In this document: piece after piece, positions 14,945 to 23,802 of the stretch
Position numbering within the stretch: the first letter of the stretch is position 1
How the letters are laid out: every line of letters starts with the position of its first letter
Source: Desulfurellaceae bacterium
GTDB lineage: Bacteria > Campylobacterota_A > Desulfurellia > JAGGSF01
Direction: 5' to 3'
DNA length: 37,897 nucleotides
Assembly (NCBI GenBank): GCA_023128455.1
Contig: JAGMDW010000040.1
Location: 1-37,897, forward strand
The notes under the pieces: generated by a model
The model's database searches: none
What the model was told of the DNA's origin: nothing
What the model saw: the letters and a program-made list of their open reading frames with translations, nothing else
Position numbers and translations under genes: made by a program

Positions 14945-15536
14945 GATTTCCGCGCAATCGGTCAAGCAGTTAAGAAATATAACTGGAGCAGGGATGATGG
15001 CTTGTAAAAAAGCGCTCCAGGAAACACAAGGAAACATGGAAAAAGCAATTCTTAAATTAAGAGAAAAAGGCTTAGCTGAAGCACAGAAAAAGACATCACG
15101 CATAGCAAAAGAAGGAAAAATAGGTTCTTACATACATTTTGGAGGCAAGGTAGGTGTATTGTTGGAGTTGAATTGCGAAACAGACTTTGTGGCCGGCACC
15201 GATGAATTTAATACACTTCTAAAAGACCTTACTATGCAAGTTGCAGCTATGTCACCACTGTATGTAAAAATAGAAGATGTGCCTCAAGACATAATAGAAA
15301 AAGAGAAATCCTTCTTTAAAGAACAATTACTAAAAGAAAAAAAACCTCCTCAGATAGTAGAAAAAATTGCTGAAGGAAAAATGAGTAAATACTTTAAACA
15401 AACATGCCTTTTAGAACAAACATTTATAAAGGATGAAAAAATAACAATAAAAGAACATATTGCTCACCATATCAGTAAATTGGGAGAAAATATTTCTGTA
15501 CAGAGATTTGCTCATTTCAAAGTAGGAGAGCTTTAG
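14937..15536 (+). CDS. tsf: elongation factor Ts, short form
   Basis: EF-Ts is the nucleotide exchange factor for EF-Tu. The 199-residue protein has the UBA-like N-terminus with VKQLRNITGAGMMACKKAL and the core segment HFGGKVGVLLELNCETDFVA, whose TDF tip inserts into EF-Tu. It is of the short form found in Thermus and some other bacteria (about 200 residues against 283 in E. coli), with a single core subdomain. ATG 14937 has GGAGG upstream and overlaps rpsB. The TAG stop overlaps the pyrH GTG by one base. Confidence 0.97.
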   Translation: MTEISAQSVKQLRNITGAGMMACKKALQETQGNMEKAILKLREKGLAEAQKKTSRIAKEGKIGSYIHFGGKVGVLLELNCETDFVAGTDEFNTLLKDLTMQVAAMSPLYVKIEDVPQDIIEKEKSFFKEQLLKEKKPPQIVEKIAEGKMSKYFKQTCLLEQTFIKDEKITIKEHIAHHISKLGENISVQRFAHFKVGEL

Positions 15537-16246
15537 TGCAACCAAAGTATAAGAAGATATTGCTTAAACTAAGCGGAGAAGCATTGATGGGTCATCTTGA
15601 TTTTGGCACAGATCTAAATACCTTAAACAAAATTGCCAAAAACATTTATGATACCTGGATTTTAGGAGTGCAAATAGCTATCGTTATCGGCGGAGGAAAT
15701 ATCTTCCGCGGAATAAAGGGTTCAATACAAGGCATGGATAGAGCATCGGCAGATTATATGGGCATGTTGGCTACAGTAATCAACGGGCTCGCTCTGCAGG
15801 ATGCACTGGAAAAACTCTCCCTTCAAACCAGGGTTATGTCTGCTATAGAAATGAGAGAAATAGCCGAACCTTATATTAGAAGGAGGGCTTTGAGACACTT
15901 AGAAAAGAAAAGAGTCGTTATATTTGTAGCCGGAACAGGCAGTCCTTATTTCACTACAGATACAGCGGCAGCTTTGAGAGCATTAGAAATAGAAGCAGAA
16001 GTGATATTTAAAGCAACAAAAGTAGATGGTATATACGACAAGGATCCTCTAATTTACAAAGATGCAGTAAGGTACGACAGAATCAGTTACTTGCAGGTAA
16101 TAGATAAGGGATTAAAGCTTATAGATGCTGCAGCTACATCTCTATGTATGGATAATTCTATGCCTATTATTGTCTTTAATATGAACAAAAAAGATGTGTT
16201 AAAAAGAGCTGTATTGGGTGAAAAAATAGGAACACTATTAAAATAG
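15536..16246 (+). CDS. pyrH: uridylate kinase (UMP kinase)
   Basis: PyrH phosphorylates UMP to UDP and is feedback-controlled by UTP and GTP in bacteria. The 236-residue amino-acid-kinase fold protein shows LLKLSGEALMG, VIGGGNIFRG, DRASADYMGMLATVINGLALQDAL, the FVAGTGSPYFTTDTAAALRA loop, and KATKVDGIYDKDP, all typical of bacterial UMP kinase. The start is GTG 15536 in a TAGTG overlap with tsf, pointing to translational coupling. It lies 10 bp before frr. Confidence 0.97.
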   Translation: MQPKYKKILLKLSGEALMGHLDFGTDLNTLNKIAKNIYDTWILGVQIAIVIGGGNIFRGIKGSIQGMDRASADYMGMLATVINGLALQDALEKLSLQTRVMSAIEMREIAEPYIRRRALRHLEKKRVVIFVAGTGSPYFTTDTAAALRALEIEAEVIFKATKVDGIYDKDPLIYKDAVRYDRISYLQVIDKGLKLIDAAATSLCMDNSMPIIVFNMNKKDVLKRAVLGEKIGTLLK

Positions 16247-16256
16247 GAAACCATTT

Positions 16257-16814
16257 ATGAAAGAGATAGTTGATAAAGCAAAAAAAGAGATGGAAAAAAC
16301 GCTTAAGTCGCTTATGAGATATATAAAAACAGTACGAACAGGCAGAGCTCAAGCAAATTTGGTTGAAGACATTTCTGTCTCTTGTTATGAAGCAGACTCC
16401 CCATTAAAGCAAGTAGCTCTTATTTCCATTTCTGATGCTACCCACATCGTTATTCAACCGTGGGATCCCAATATTATAAAAGACATAGAAAAAGCCATTC
16501 TTAAAACAAATATTGGCGTTACACCTATAAATGATGGAAGAGTAATAAGATTAAATATACCTCATCTAACAGAAGAAGATAAAAATGCGATCGTAAAAAA
16601 GACAAGGAAAGATGCAGAAAAATACAAAATGAACATAAGAAACATAAGGAAAAAGGTAAACAACACACTAAAAGAAAGGGAAAAGGAAAAAGAAATTTCG
16701 GAAGATGATTGCAAAAAAGCAATAGGCGAAATACAAAAATTCACTGACCAATACATGGAAGAAATTATAGATATTGTGGAAAAGAAGGGGAAGGAAATAC
16801 TCTCCGTCTCATGA
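16257..16814 (+). CDS. frr: ribosome recycling factor
   Basis: RRF works with EF-G to split post-termination ribosomes. The 185-residue product has the typical length and the three-helix bundle pattern, with LMRYIKTVRTGRAQANLVEDISVSCY near the N-terminus, NDGRVIRLNIPHLTEEDK in the hinge region, and KKTRKDAEKYKMNIRNIRK with KKAIGEIQKFTDQYMEEI at the C-terminus. A weak AGGA precedes ATG 16257. Its end overlaps uppS by 4 bp. Confidence 0.97.
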   Translation: MKEIVDKAKKEMEKTLKSLMRYIKTVRTGRAQANLVEDISVSCYEADSPLKQVALISISDATHIVIQPWDPNIIKDIEKAILKTNIGVTPINDGRVIRLNIPHLTEEDKNAIVKKTRKDAEKYKMNIRNIRKKVNNTLKEREKEKEISEDDCKKAIGEIQKFTDQYMEEIIDIVEKKGKEILSVS

Positions 16815-17545
16815 ATGAAGAAAAACTCTTATCTCAAATAGACAAAAACACTTTACCAATGCACATAGCTATTATAATGGATGGAAACGGCAGGTGGGCA
16901 AAGACACACAAGAAAGCACGTGTTTATGGACACATAAAAGGTGTAAAAACAGTAGAAACGATAGTAGAGGTAGCAAAAAATATAGGAATCCGCATTCTCA
17001 CCATCTTTGCATTTTCTACAGAAAATTGGCAAAGGCCTAAAGATGAGGTAGATTTCCTATTAGATCTCATCTGCCAGAATACAAAACGATACTTGCCAAA
17101 TTTTATGAAAAATAAAATAAGATTCAAAACAATAGGGAAAACTGAAGATTTGCCCTACAGGCTTATAAACACTTTAAGAGATGCTCAGAGAAAAACGGAA
17201 AAATATGATGAAATGATTCTGAACTTAGCCATAAACTATGGAGGAAGATTGGATATATTAAACGCCACACAGAATATTGCAAAGCAGATAAAAAATGAAG
17301 GAATGAATATAAAAGATATAGATGAGAAAACATTTTCCAAATATCTATACACAGATCCTTTACCCGACCCTGACCTTCTAATAAGAACAGGTAAAGAAAA
17401 AAGGATAAGCAACTTTTTCCTGTGGCAGTTATCGTATACAGAACTCCATTTCTCCTCTAAGATGTGGCCAAATTTCTCTGCGGCAGATTTTTATCAAGCA
17501 ATAATAGACTTCCAGCGCCGCAAAAGGCGATTCGGAAGGCTATAG
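16811..17545 (+). CDS. uppS: undecaprenyl diphosphate synthase (cis-prenyltransferase)
   Basis: UppS extends farnesyl diphosphate with eight isopentenyl units to make the C55 carrier lipid for cell wall synthesis. The 244-residue protein has the catalytic IIMDGNGRWAKTHKKARVYGH region (the Asp, and NGRWA diphosphate loop), FAFSTENWQRPKDEV, LNLAINYGGRLDI and the C-terminal PDPDLLIRTGKEKRISNF with LWQLSYTELHF. Length and motifs are complete. ATGA overlap with frr; its TAG is followed directly by the cdsA ATG. Together with dxr and ispG it forms an isoprenoid block in this operon. Confidence 0.97.
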   Translation: MNEEKLLSQIDKNTLPMHIAIIMDGNGRWAKTHKKARVYGHIKGVKTVETIVEVAKNIGIRILTIFAFSTENWQRPKDEVDFLLDLICQNTKRYLPNFMKNKIRFKTIGKTEDLPYRLINTLRDAQRKTEKYDEMILNLAINYGGRLDILNATQNIAKQIKNEGMNIKDIDEKTFSKYLYTDPLPDPDLLIRTGKEKRISNFFLWQLSYTELHFSSKMWPNFSAADFYQAIIDFQRRKRRFGRL

Positions 17546-18316
17546 ATGCTCAAACGCACGATTACCGCCATCATCTTCGTACCTATTGTCATACTTATAG
17601 TGCTCAAATGTAGTTTCACAATCATATTTTTAGTAGTAACTGTTGTTTCTGTGTTAGGAATGATAGAATGGTTAAAATTGGACGATAAACAGATAAATAT
17701 AGTAAAAACCTTCTATATTTTATTTTCCATTTTCTTCAGTATCTCGATTATGCGTTTTCCTTCTTTTATACAACCTGTTGTATTGGGTATCATAGTCATT
17801 CACTTGCTGCTAAATTTCGAAAATGTGCAAAAAGAAAGTATTCTTAAAAAAGCATTTTATCTTTCAGCTGTATTCTACATAGCTTTATACACATACTTTT
17901 ACAAATTAGCTATAACAGACAAAGGAAGAGAAGTTTTAATTCTGATCCTTTTTTCCATATGGATTGGCGATACTGCAGCTCTATTTTTCGGCAAGAAATG
18001 GGGAAAACATCCCCTGTCACCTCGCATAAGCCCGCACAAAACTATAGAAGGTGCAATTTCAGGGGTGATTATGGGGACTGCAGTAGCTTTCTTGTCTGGT
18101 ATGTTTAGTATAGAATTAAAACATGGATTTTTATTTTGTTTTACAGCCAACATAGTGGGTATTTTGGGCGATCTGGCTGAATCTGTCCCAAAAAGAGTCT
18201 TTGGAAAAAAGGACTCCGGCAATCTTCTGCCAGGTCACGGGGGAATATTGGACAGACTGGACAGTTTATCTTTTGCCATACCTGCTATATACTACCTGAA
18301 AATGCTAATAGAATGA
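17546..18316 (+). CDS. cdsA: phosphatidate cytidylyltransferase (CDP-diglyceride synthase)
   Basis: CdsA makes CDP-diacylglycerol, the precursor of all bacterial phospholipids, in the inner membrane. The 256-residue protein has about seven membrane segments and the full family signature near the C-terminus: SVPKRVFGKKDSGNLLPGHG followed by GILDRLDSL, with conserved Lys-Asp and Asp-x3-Asp metal-binding residues. WIGDTAALFFGKKWGKH and SPHKTIEGAISG are also typical. It begins immediately after the uppS stop and overlaps dxr by 4 bp. Confidence 0.96.
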   Translation: MLKRTITAIIFVPIVILIVLKCSFTIIFLVVTVVSVLGMIEWLKLDDKQINIVKTFYILFSIFFSISIMRFPSFIQPVVLGIIVIHLLLNFENVQKESILKKAFYLSAVFYIALYTYFYKLAITDKGREVLILILFSIWIGDTAALFFGKKWGKHPLSPRISPHKTIEGAISGVIMGTAVAFLSGMFSIELKHGFLFCFTANIVGILGDLAESVPKRVFGKKDSGNLLPGHGGILDRLDSLSFAIPAIYYLKMLIE

Positions 18317-19464
18317 AAAAAATCGTTATTTTAGGTTCGACCGGTTCGATAGGGAAAAATAGCATTCAAGTAATAATGCGCTATCCGCATAAATTCAAAG
18401 TCTTGGGTATTTCTGGCTACGAAAATATAGAACTTCTAAAAGAGCAAGCTAATCTTCTCAGCCCCCAAATTGTCGTTGTTAAAACAAAAGAAAACAAAAT
18501 TAAGCTACAAGAAGAAATCTCCTCACACATAAAAATCATTTATGGAGAAGAGGGTTTGTGCGAACTTGCCTCTCATCCCGAAGCACACATCGTGATCAAT
18601 GCACTGGCAGGCATTACAGGGCTACTTCCTACATATTCAGCCATTCAAAATAAAAAAAGACTGGCTCTGGCAAATAAAGAATCTTTAGTCGCCTGGGGCA
18701 AACACATCATGAAAAAAGCAAAAGAAAATCATGTAGAAATTATTCCTGTAGATTCGGAACACAGCGCATTATTCCAATGTTTAAAAGCAGGAAAAAAGAG
18801 AGATGTAAATAGATTAATTCTTACTGCCTCCGGCGGTCCATTTTTACATACATCAAAGGAATTTTTCCCACATATTCGCAAAGAGGATGCACTAAGGCAC
18901 CCATCATGGAACATGGGCAAAAAGGTTACTATTGATTCTGCAACATTGATGAATAAAGGCTTTGAAATGATCGAAGCCCGGTGGTTATTCAACATCAAAC
19001 CTTCAAAAATAGATGTGATAATCCATCCTCAAAGCATAATACATTCAGCGGTGGAATTTAAAGACAGTTCCATAATAGCCCAGATGGCAGCCTCCGATAT
19101 GCGTATACCTATAAGCTATTCCCTATTCTACCCTCAGAGAAGCAACGAAATCAATGCTTTATCTTTCGATAAGATGCAATCACTGACATTTGAAAAACCA
19201 GATACAGAAAAATTTAACACTCTCAATTTGGCTAAATACGCCTTACAAAATGAAGACAAAAATTATGCAATCGTTTTAAACGCTGCCGATGAAGCAGCAG
19301 TAGAATTATTCTTAAACAGAAAAATCACATTTGATAAGATATTTGACATACTGGAAAAATCAATCCATATTTTTGGAGGAAAAATGATGAATTCTATTTA
19401 TGATGTAAAGAGTTTTACCGATGAGATAATAAAAAATATAAAAAAATATAAAGGAAACATATAA
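18313..19464 (+). CDS. dxr: 1-deoxy-D-xylulose 5-phosphate reductoisomerase
   Basis: Dxr converts DXP to MEP with NADPH, the committed step of the MEP isoprenoid pathway and the target of fosmidomycin. The 383-residue product shows the nucleotide-binding LGSTGSIGKNS at the N-terminus, LANKESLVAWG, the metal-binding PVDSEHSALFQCL, TASGGPF, HPSWNMGKKVTIDSATLMNK, and IIHPQSIIHSAVEF with ASDMRIPISYSL. All motifs of a working enzyme are present. The start lies in an ATGA overlap with cdsA and has no Shine-Dalgarno of its own. Confidence 0.97.
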   Translation: MKKIVILGSTGSIGKNSIQVIMRYPHKFKVLGISGYENIELLKEQANLLSPQIVVVKTKENKIKLQEEISSHIKIIYGEEGLCELASHPEAHIVINALAGITGLLPTYSAIQNKKRLALANKESLVAWGKHIMKKAKENHVEIIPVDSEHSALFQCLKAGKKRDVNRLILTASGGPFLHTSKEFFPHIRKEDALRHPSWNMGKKVTIDSATLMNKGFEMIEARWLFNIKPSKIDVIIHPQSIIHSAVEFKDSSIIAQMAASDMRIPISYSLFYPQRSNEINALSFDKMQSLTFEKPDTEKFNTLNLAKYALQNEDKNYAIVLNAADEAAVELFLNRKITFDKIFDILEKSIHIFGGKMMNSIYDVKSFTDEIIKNIKKYKGNI

Positions 19465-20522
19465 TGGGTATTATTTACGGATTAATTGCTCTTATTATTA
19501 TTATTTTAATTCATGAAACTGGACATTTCTCTATAGCAAAACTGTTTCACGTATTTGTAGAAAGATTTTCCATCGGATTCGGTCCTGTTATATTAAGGAA
19601 AAAGGGAAAGGAAACAGAATACGTAATTTCTGCTATCCCGTTGGGAGGATATGTAAAATTAAAAGGAGAAAATCCAGAAGAAGGAGAGAAAAAAGATTCA
19701 GATGAACGAGCATTCTACAACCAAAAATTATACAAGCGTTTTCTCATCATTCTCGCCGGTCCAATGTTCAACATACTATCTGCTGTATTGTTTTTTGCTA
19801 TTGTATATGCCGTTGGTGTTCCCACACTTAAATCGACAATAGGAGAAGTAAAAAAAGATGCTCCTGCTTATTATGCCAAAATACAAAAGGGAGATGAGAT
19901 TGTTGCTATAGATAAAAAGAGTATAAAAACATGGGAAGAGCTCTCCGCCATCATCAAAAAAAATGCAGGAAAAAGTATCACTCTAAATATCAAAAGAAAT
20001 GGAAAAATAATAGAAACACCCATTACACCAAAACTTACCGAAGTAAAAGACTTTTTGGGTTACAAGAAAAAGGTAGGTATTATTGGCATTGCGCCCTCAG
20101 GAGAAACGATTATACAAAGACTGAATGTTTTTAAAAGTATAGAAAAGGGTGCTTGTAGAACAGTCTATATTGCAAAGATAACCATATTGGGTATTGTAAG
20201 ACTCATTGAAAGAGCCATTCCTGCTTCCTCGGTGGGAGGGCCTATATTAATCATTGAGATTGCATCTAAAGCTGCATCAGCCGGTTTCTCTACATTCTTG
20301 GCTTTAGCGGCTATAATCAGTATCAATTTAGGCATTTTGAATCTTCTGCCTATCCCTATTCTTGACGGTGGGCATCTAACATTCCTCACTATAGAAGCTA
20401 TAAGAAGAAAGCCGGTTCCCTTGAATGTGCAGGTAATTGCACAAAATATCGGCTTAGCTATTCTAATTTTACTTATGGCGTTTGCTTTTTACAATGATCT
20501 ATCCCGACTCTTTATAAAATAA
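19464..20522 (+). CDS. rseP: RseP-type site-2 intramembrane metalloprotease
   Basis: S2P-family zinc protease of the inner membrane that cuts membrane-bound substrates such as anti-sigma factors or leftover signal peptides. The 352-residue protein has the catalytic HExxH in the first helix (His17-Glu18-x2-His21 in LIHETGHFSIAK), FSIGFGPVI, PLGGYVKLKGE, one PDZ domain (about residues 115-190) and the second zinc site LNLLPIPILDGGH before the last helices. It has one PDZ domain, not two as in E. coli RseP. The substrate here is unknown; no sigma or anti-sigma gene is nearby. It overlaps dxr by one base (TAATG). Confidence 0.94.
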   Translation: MGIIYGLIALIIIILIHETGHFSIAKLFHVFVERFSIGFGPVILRKKGKETEYVISAIPLGGYVKLKGENPEEGEKKDSDERAFYNQKLYKRFLIILAGPMFNILSAVLFFAIVYAVGVPTLKSTIGEVKKDAPAYYAKIQKGDEIVAIDKKSIKTWEELSAIIKKNAGKSITLNIKRNGKIIETPITPKLTEVKDFLGYKKKVGIIGIAPSGETIIQRLNVFKSIEKGACRTVYIAKITILGIVRLIERAIPASSVGGPILIIEIASKAASAGFSTFLALAAIISINLGILNLLPIPILDGGHLTFLTIEAIRRKPVPLNVQVIAQNIGLAILILLMAFAFYNDLSRLFIK

Positions 20523-20523
20523 A

Positions 20524-21612
20524 ATGGAATGGATAAAGAGAAGAAAGACAAAGAAGATAAAGATAGGAAATGTATACATAGGAGGAGATGCACCCATTTC
20601 TGTCCAGTCCATGACTAAAACGGACACCAGAAATATCAAACAAACTCTCGGTCAAATAAACGAATTGTGTGAGGCAGGTTGTGAGATCGTAAGGTGTGCA
20701 ATAATGGATGATGAAGCGGTAGCTGCCATAAAAGAAATAAAAAAGAAAAGTCCTATACCTATAATTGCCGACATTCATTTCCAATATCATTTAGCAATCG
20801 CATCTCTTGAAGCAGGGATAGATGGAATAAGGATAAATCCCGGAAACATCGGCTCCTGGGGAAAAGTAAGCGAAATAATAAGAGTAGCAAAGGACAAAAA
20901 TATTCCTATTAGAATAGGCGTGAACTCAGGTTCTCTGGAAAAGAATCTATTAAATAAATATGGATGGCCAAGTGCTGATGCAATGGCAGAAAGCGCATAT
21001 AACTGGGTGGGGAAATTTGAAGACGAAGGGTTCACATTAATGAAGTTATCCATAAAATCATCCGATGTAAAAACAACCATTATTACCAATGAAAAGATAT
21101 CAAAACTTATAGATTACCCCATACACATTGGGCTTACGGAAGCAGGTCCTCTACAAGAAGGGATAACAAAATCCGGTGTTGCCTTAGGTGCTCTTTTAAG
21201 AGAAGGCATTGGAGATACAATCAGGGTATCCCTCTCAGAACATCCTGTAAAAGAAGTAGATGCAGCCTATGAAATCTTGTCCTCTCTTCACTTAAGAAAA
21301 AAACACGGTATAGATATTGTCTCCTGCCCTACTTGCGGGCGCATACAGATAGATCTCATACCTCTTGTAGCTACGCTAAAAAAGAGATTATCTCATATTA
21401 AAAAAGCCATTAAAATAGCTGTTCTGGGCTGTATGGTCAATGCAATAGGCGAATCAAAAGAAGCAGATTTAGCAATCTGTGGCGGAAAAAAATTCGGATT
21501 AATCGTCGTTAAGGGAAAAATAAAAGAAAAAGTGCCAGAATCACAACTAATAGAAAAATTTGTCAAAGAAGTAGAAAATTACGCAAAGAATATCTCTAAT
21601 GAAAAAAATTAA
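20524..21612 (+). CDS. ispG: 4-hydroxy-3-methylbut-2-enyl diphosphate synthase
   Basis: IspG is a 4Fe-4S enzyme that converts MEcPP to HMBPP, the next-to-last MEP pathway step. The 362-residue bacterial-type protein shows the barrel segments VQSMTKTDTRN, ADIHFQYHLAIASLEAGIDGIRINPGNIG, LTEAGPLQEG and the C-terminal cluster ligands SCPTCGRIQIDL (Cys-x2-Cys) and LGCMVNAIGESKEADL (third Cys and Glu). It is of the short form without the inserted domain of plants. It starts 1 bp after rseP with no clear Shine-Dalgarno. Its last 14 bp overlap the start of the channel gene. Confidence 0.97.
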   Translation: MEWIKRRKTKKIKIGNVYIGGDAPISVQSMTKTDTRNIKQTLGQINELCEAGCEIVRCAIMDDEAVAAIKEIKKKSPIPIIADIHFQYHLAIASLEAGIDGIRINPGNIGSWGKVSEIIRVAKDKNIPIRIGVNSGSLEKNLLNKYGWPSADAMAESAYNWVGKFEDEGFTLMKLSIKSSDVKTTIITNEKISKLIDYPIHIGLTEAGPLQEGITKSGVALGALLREGIGDTIRVSLSEHPVKEVDAAYEILSSLHLRKKHGIDIVSCPTCGRIQIDLIPLVATLKKRLSHIKKAIKIAVLGCMVNAIGESKEADLAICGGKKFGLIVVKGKIKEKVPESQLIEKFVKEVENYAKNISNEKN

Positions 21613-22970
21613 GAATCTTCTTCAAAATATTTCACAAAACAGATTTTTCAACATTACCATAATAATAATAATCATTATTTCTCTCTTCTCTATAATAGCC
21701 TATGAGGGAGGAATAGCTACAACAGGCTTAAAGATTCATTATAAAACGATTGAAATATATATGTATTATTCTTTGTATAGAGTTTCTCTTAAGACTATGG
21801 TTGTCTCCCACCTTTAAATTTAGAACAATAACAGACATTTTATCATTCATTCCTTACTACATTTTACCTAAACCTTATTCTTTCTTAATTATTATAAGCA
21901 GATTAATTAAAATAACACACCATAGCCCTTTGTTTCCAGGAATGAAACCTGTCATAAAGAAAAGAACAACTGAAGCTATGGCTTTATTCATAGTAATTTT
22001 CTTTGTGATCTTTTCATTCTCCATAGTCATATACCTTACTGAATATAAACCCAATGCCCAATTTAAAACCATATTTGATTCTCTATATTGGGTTATACAA
22101 ACCATACCTATGCTTGGTTATGGAGATATTACCCCCTCTACCCAAACCGGCAAAGTTGTCACTATTATACTCGTTATAATTGGAGTTTTAATACTCTCCA
22201 TCATTACCAGCTTTATAACATCATTGTATATGGAATATATACTTAAATTTAAAAGCCTGCAGGAGGAAAAAATGAAGAAAGAAATCAAAAAACTAAAGAA
22301 TCATCATATAATCTGTGGCTTCGGGAGACTGGGAAAAAATGTAGCAGAGGAATTGCATAAAAGAGACGTATCTTTTGTTATAATAGAAAAGGATAAAGAG
22401 AAAGTAGAAAATAAAGGATATAAAACAATTTGTGGCGATGCAACAGAAGAAGAAACATTAAAAAACGCCAATATAGAGCAAGCTTCCAGTATAATTATCC
22501 TCACCCCTTCCGATGCAGAAAATCTCTACATCACAATGACTGCAAGAGAGTTAAACCCAAACTTAAATATTATCAGCCGCGTATCTGAAGAAGAAAGCAA
22601 AAAAAGACTGATTAAAGCAGGGGCAAATAAGATAATCTCTCCTTATGAGATAAGCGGTTCCCGCATCGCCTATATAATCACCTCCCCCAAAGCAGCAGAA
22701 TTCACCTTAGCTTTAAGGTCTACAGCCGAAGAATTTAAGATAGCAGAAATCGACATAGAACAAAACTCAGCTTATGATGGTGTAAAAATAAAAGATTCAC
22801 AAATAAGAGAGAAATTTAACATTATGATTATAGGAATAGTGGAAAAAGGGAAAACTCATTTTAATCCCTCTGCCCAAACAAAAATAAAAGGGAATTCCAC
22901 GCTTATCTGCACAGGACAAGAAGAAAATATAAAACAATTTTGTTTATCTGTCCAAAAGGAATTCAAATAG
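21599..22970 (+). pseudogene. RCK-regulated potassium-type channel, frameshifted
   Basis: Two reading frames together make one voltage-sensor-like channel with a C-terminal TrkA/RCK domain. The first (from ATG 21599) gives segment S1 (FFNITIIIIIIISLFSIIAYEG) and runs to TIEIY before going out of frame and ending at 21817. The second (open from about 21750) supplies CIILCIEFLLRLWLSP (S2), later helices, the pore (WVIQTIPMLGYGDITPST) and the Rossmann RCK domain (HHIICGFGRLGKNVAEELHKR, VIIEKD, GDATEEETL) plus a TrkA-C domain. Adding one AT unit to the (AT)4 tract at 21755-21762 would join them as TIEIYICIILCIEFLLRLW, the expected S1-S2 sequence. So this is a true frameshift, a slipping repeat or a sequence error; a shortened protein from TTG 21750 could still be made. 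The start overlaps ispG by 14 bp. Confidence 0.85.
21755..21762 (+). repeat. (AT)4 tract at the channel frameshift
   Basis: Eight bases of alternating AT sit exactly where the two channel reading frames need to be joined. Gain of one AT unit would restore one open frame; loss of a base would also do so. The tract is short for classic phase variation. Confidence 0.6.
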
Positions 22971-23439
22971 TCTTCTTTAACATCCGATGAACAATCAAGA
23001 TAAGTACACCTACAGTAATGCAAGCGTCAGCAATATTAAAAGCCGGATAATGATGCATGCCAATATGGAAATCAATAAAATCCGTCACATATCCAAAAAA
23101 TAGCCTGTCTCTTAAATTTCCCAATGCTCCAGCCCCCAATAAACTCAACCCCACAACAGTTATAGATGAAATCTTTCTTTCTTTAAGTAACATAACTATC
23201 ACGATAATAAAAACGATAATATTCACAGAAGAAAGTAAAATTCTCTTAAAAAAGATGGGAGAGGTGCCAAACAGACCAAATGCTATTCCACTATTTTTTA
23301 CATACACTATGTTCAGAAAGCCAAAAACAGATATGCAACTGCCCACTCCCAAAAAATGAGCTACCAATATTTTAGATATTACATCTAAAATAAAAAAGAA
23401 AACTATTAAATAAAAGGCAACATAGGCACTCTTCCACAT
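22963..23439 (-). CDS. lspA: lipoprotein signal peptidase (signal peptidase II)
   Basis: LspA is the inner-membrane aspartyl protease that removes signal peptides from prolipoproteins. The 158-residue protein has four membrane segments and the family boxes: LDVISK near residue 18-23, VKNSGIAFGLF (Asn-x-Gly-x-Ala-Phe-Gly), GALGNLRDRLFFGYVTDFIDF with catalytic Asp120, and YPAFNIADACITVG with catalytic Asp138. It starts directly after the rplQ stop codon with no space and therefore appears to be the last gene of the S10-spc-alpha cluster, an uncommon place. Its 3' end overlaps the convergent channel gene by 8 bp. Confidence 0.96.
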   Translation of the reverse strand: MWKSAYVAFYLIVFFFILDVISKILVAHFLGVGSCISVFGFLNIVYVKNSGIAFGLFGTSPIFFKRILLSSVNIIVFIIVIVMLLKERKISSITVVGLSLLGAGALGNLRDRLFFGYVTDFIDFHIGMHHYPAFNIADACITVGVLILIVHRMLKKTI

Positions 23440-23802
23440 CTAAGATTTTTTCTTAGAAAATTCCACTATGGACACAGGAGCTCCATCGCCCTTACGATAA
23501 CCTAACTTAAAACAGCGCAAATATCCACCATTTACATCTGCAAACCGAGGACCAATCTCGGAAAAGAGTTTATCCACTATTTTCTTATGTGGTAGAATGC
23601 TTAAAGCCTGCCTTCGCGCAGACAGAGTTTCTTTTTTAGCCAATGTAACCAAACCACTAACAAAACGCACCATTTCTTTAGCTCTAGCATCTGTGGTTGT
23701 AATACGCTCGTTCAATATTATAGCTCGGGCTAAACTTCTCAGTAAAGCTTTCCTATGTCCTGTGTTTACCCCCAGCTTTCTATAACCATGTTTATGACGC
23801 AT
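23440..23802 (-). CDS. rplQ: 50S ribosomal protein L17
   Basis: L17 lies near the peptide exit tunnel. The 120-residue product has the family start MRHKHGYRKLGVNTGHRKALLRSL, TTDARAKE, and the C-terminal GYRKGDGAPVSIVEF. It overlaps rpoA by 11 bp, as is common for this pair, and is followed without a gap by lspA. Confidence 0.97.
   Translation of the reverse strand: MRHKHGYRKLGVNTGHRKALLRSLARAIILNERITTTDARAKEMVRFVSGLVTLAKKETLSARRQALSILPHKKIVDKLFSEIGPRFADVNGGYLRCFKLGYRKGDGAPVSIVEFSKKKS

Noticed and set aside
21599..21817. Short ORF before the channel as an independent small membrane protein
   Set aside because: Its last part after TIEIY no longer looks like membrane protein, while the other frame continues the channel exactly at that point, so it is the 5' piece of one gene.
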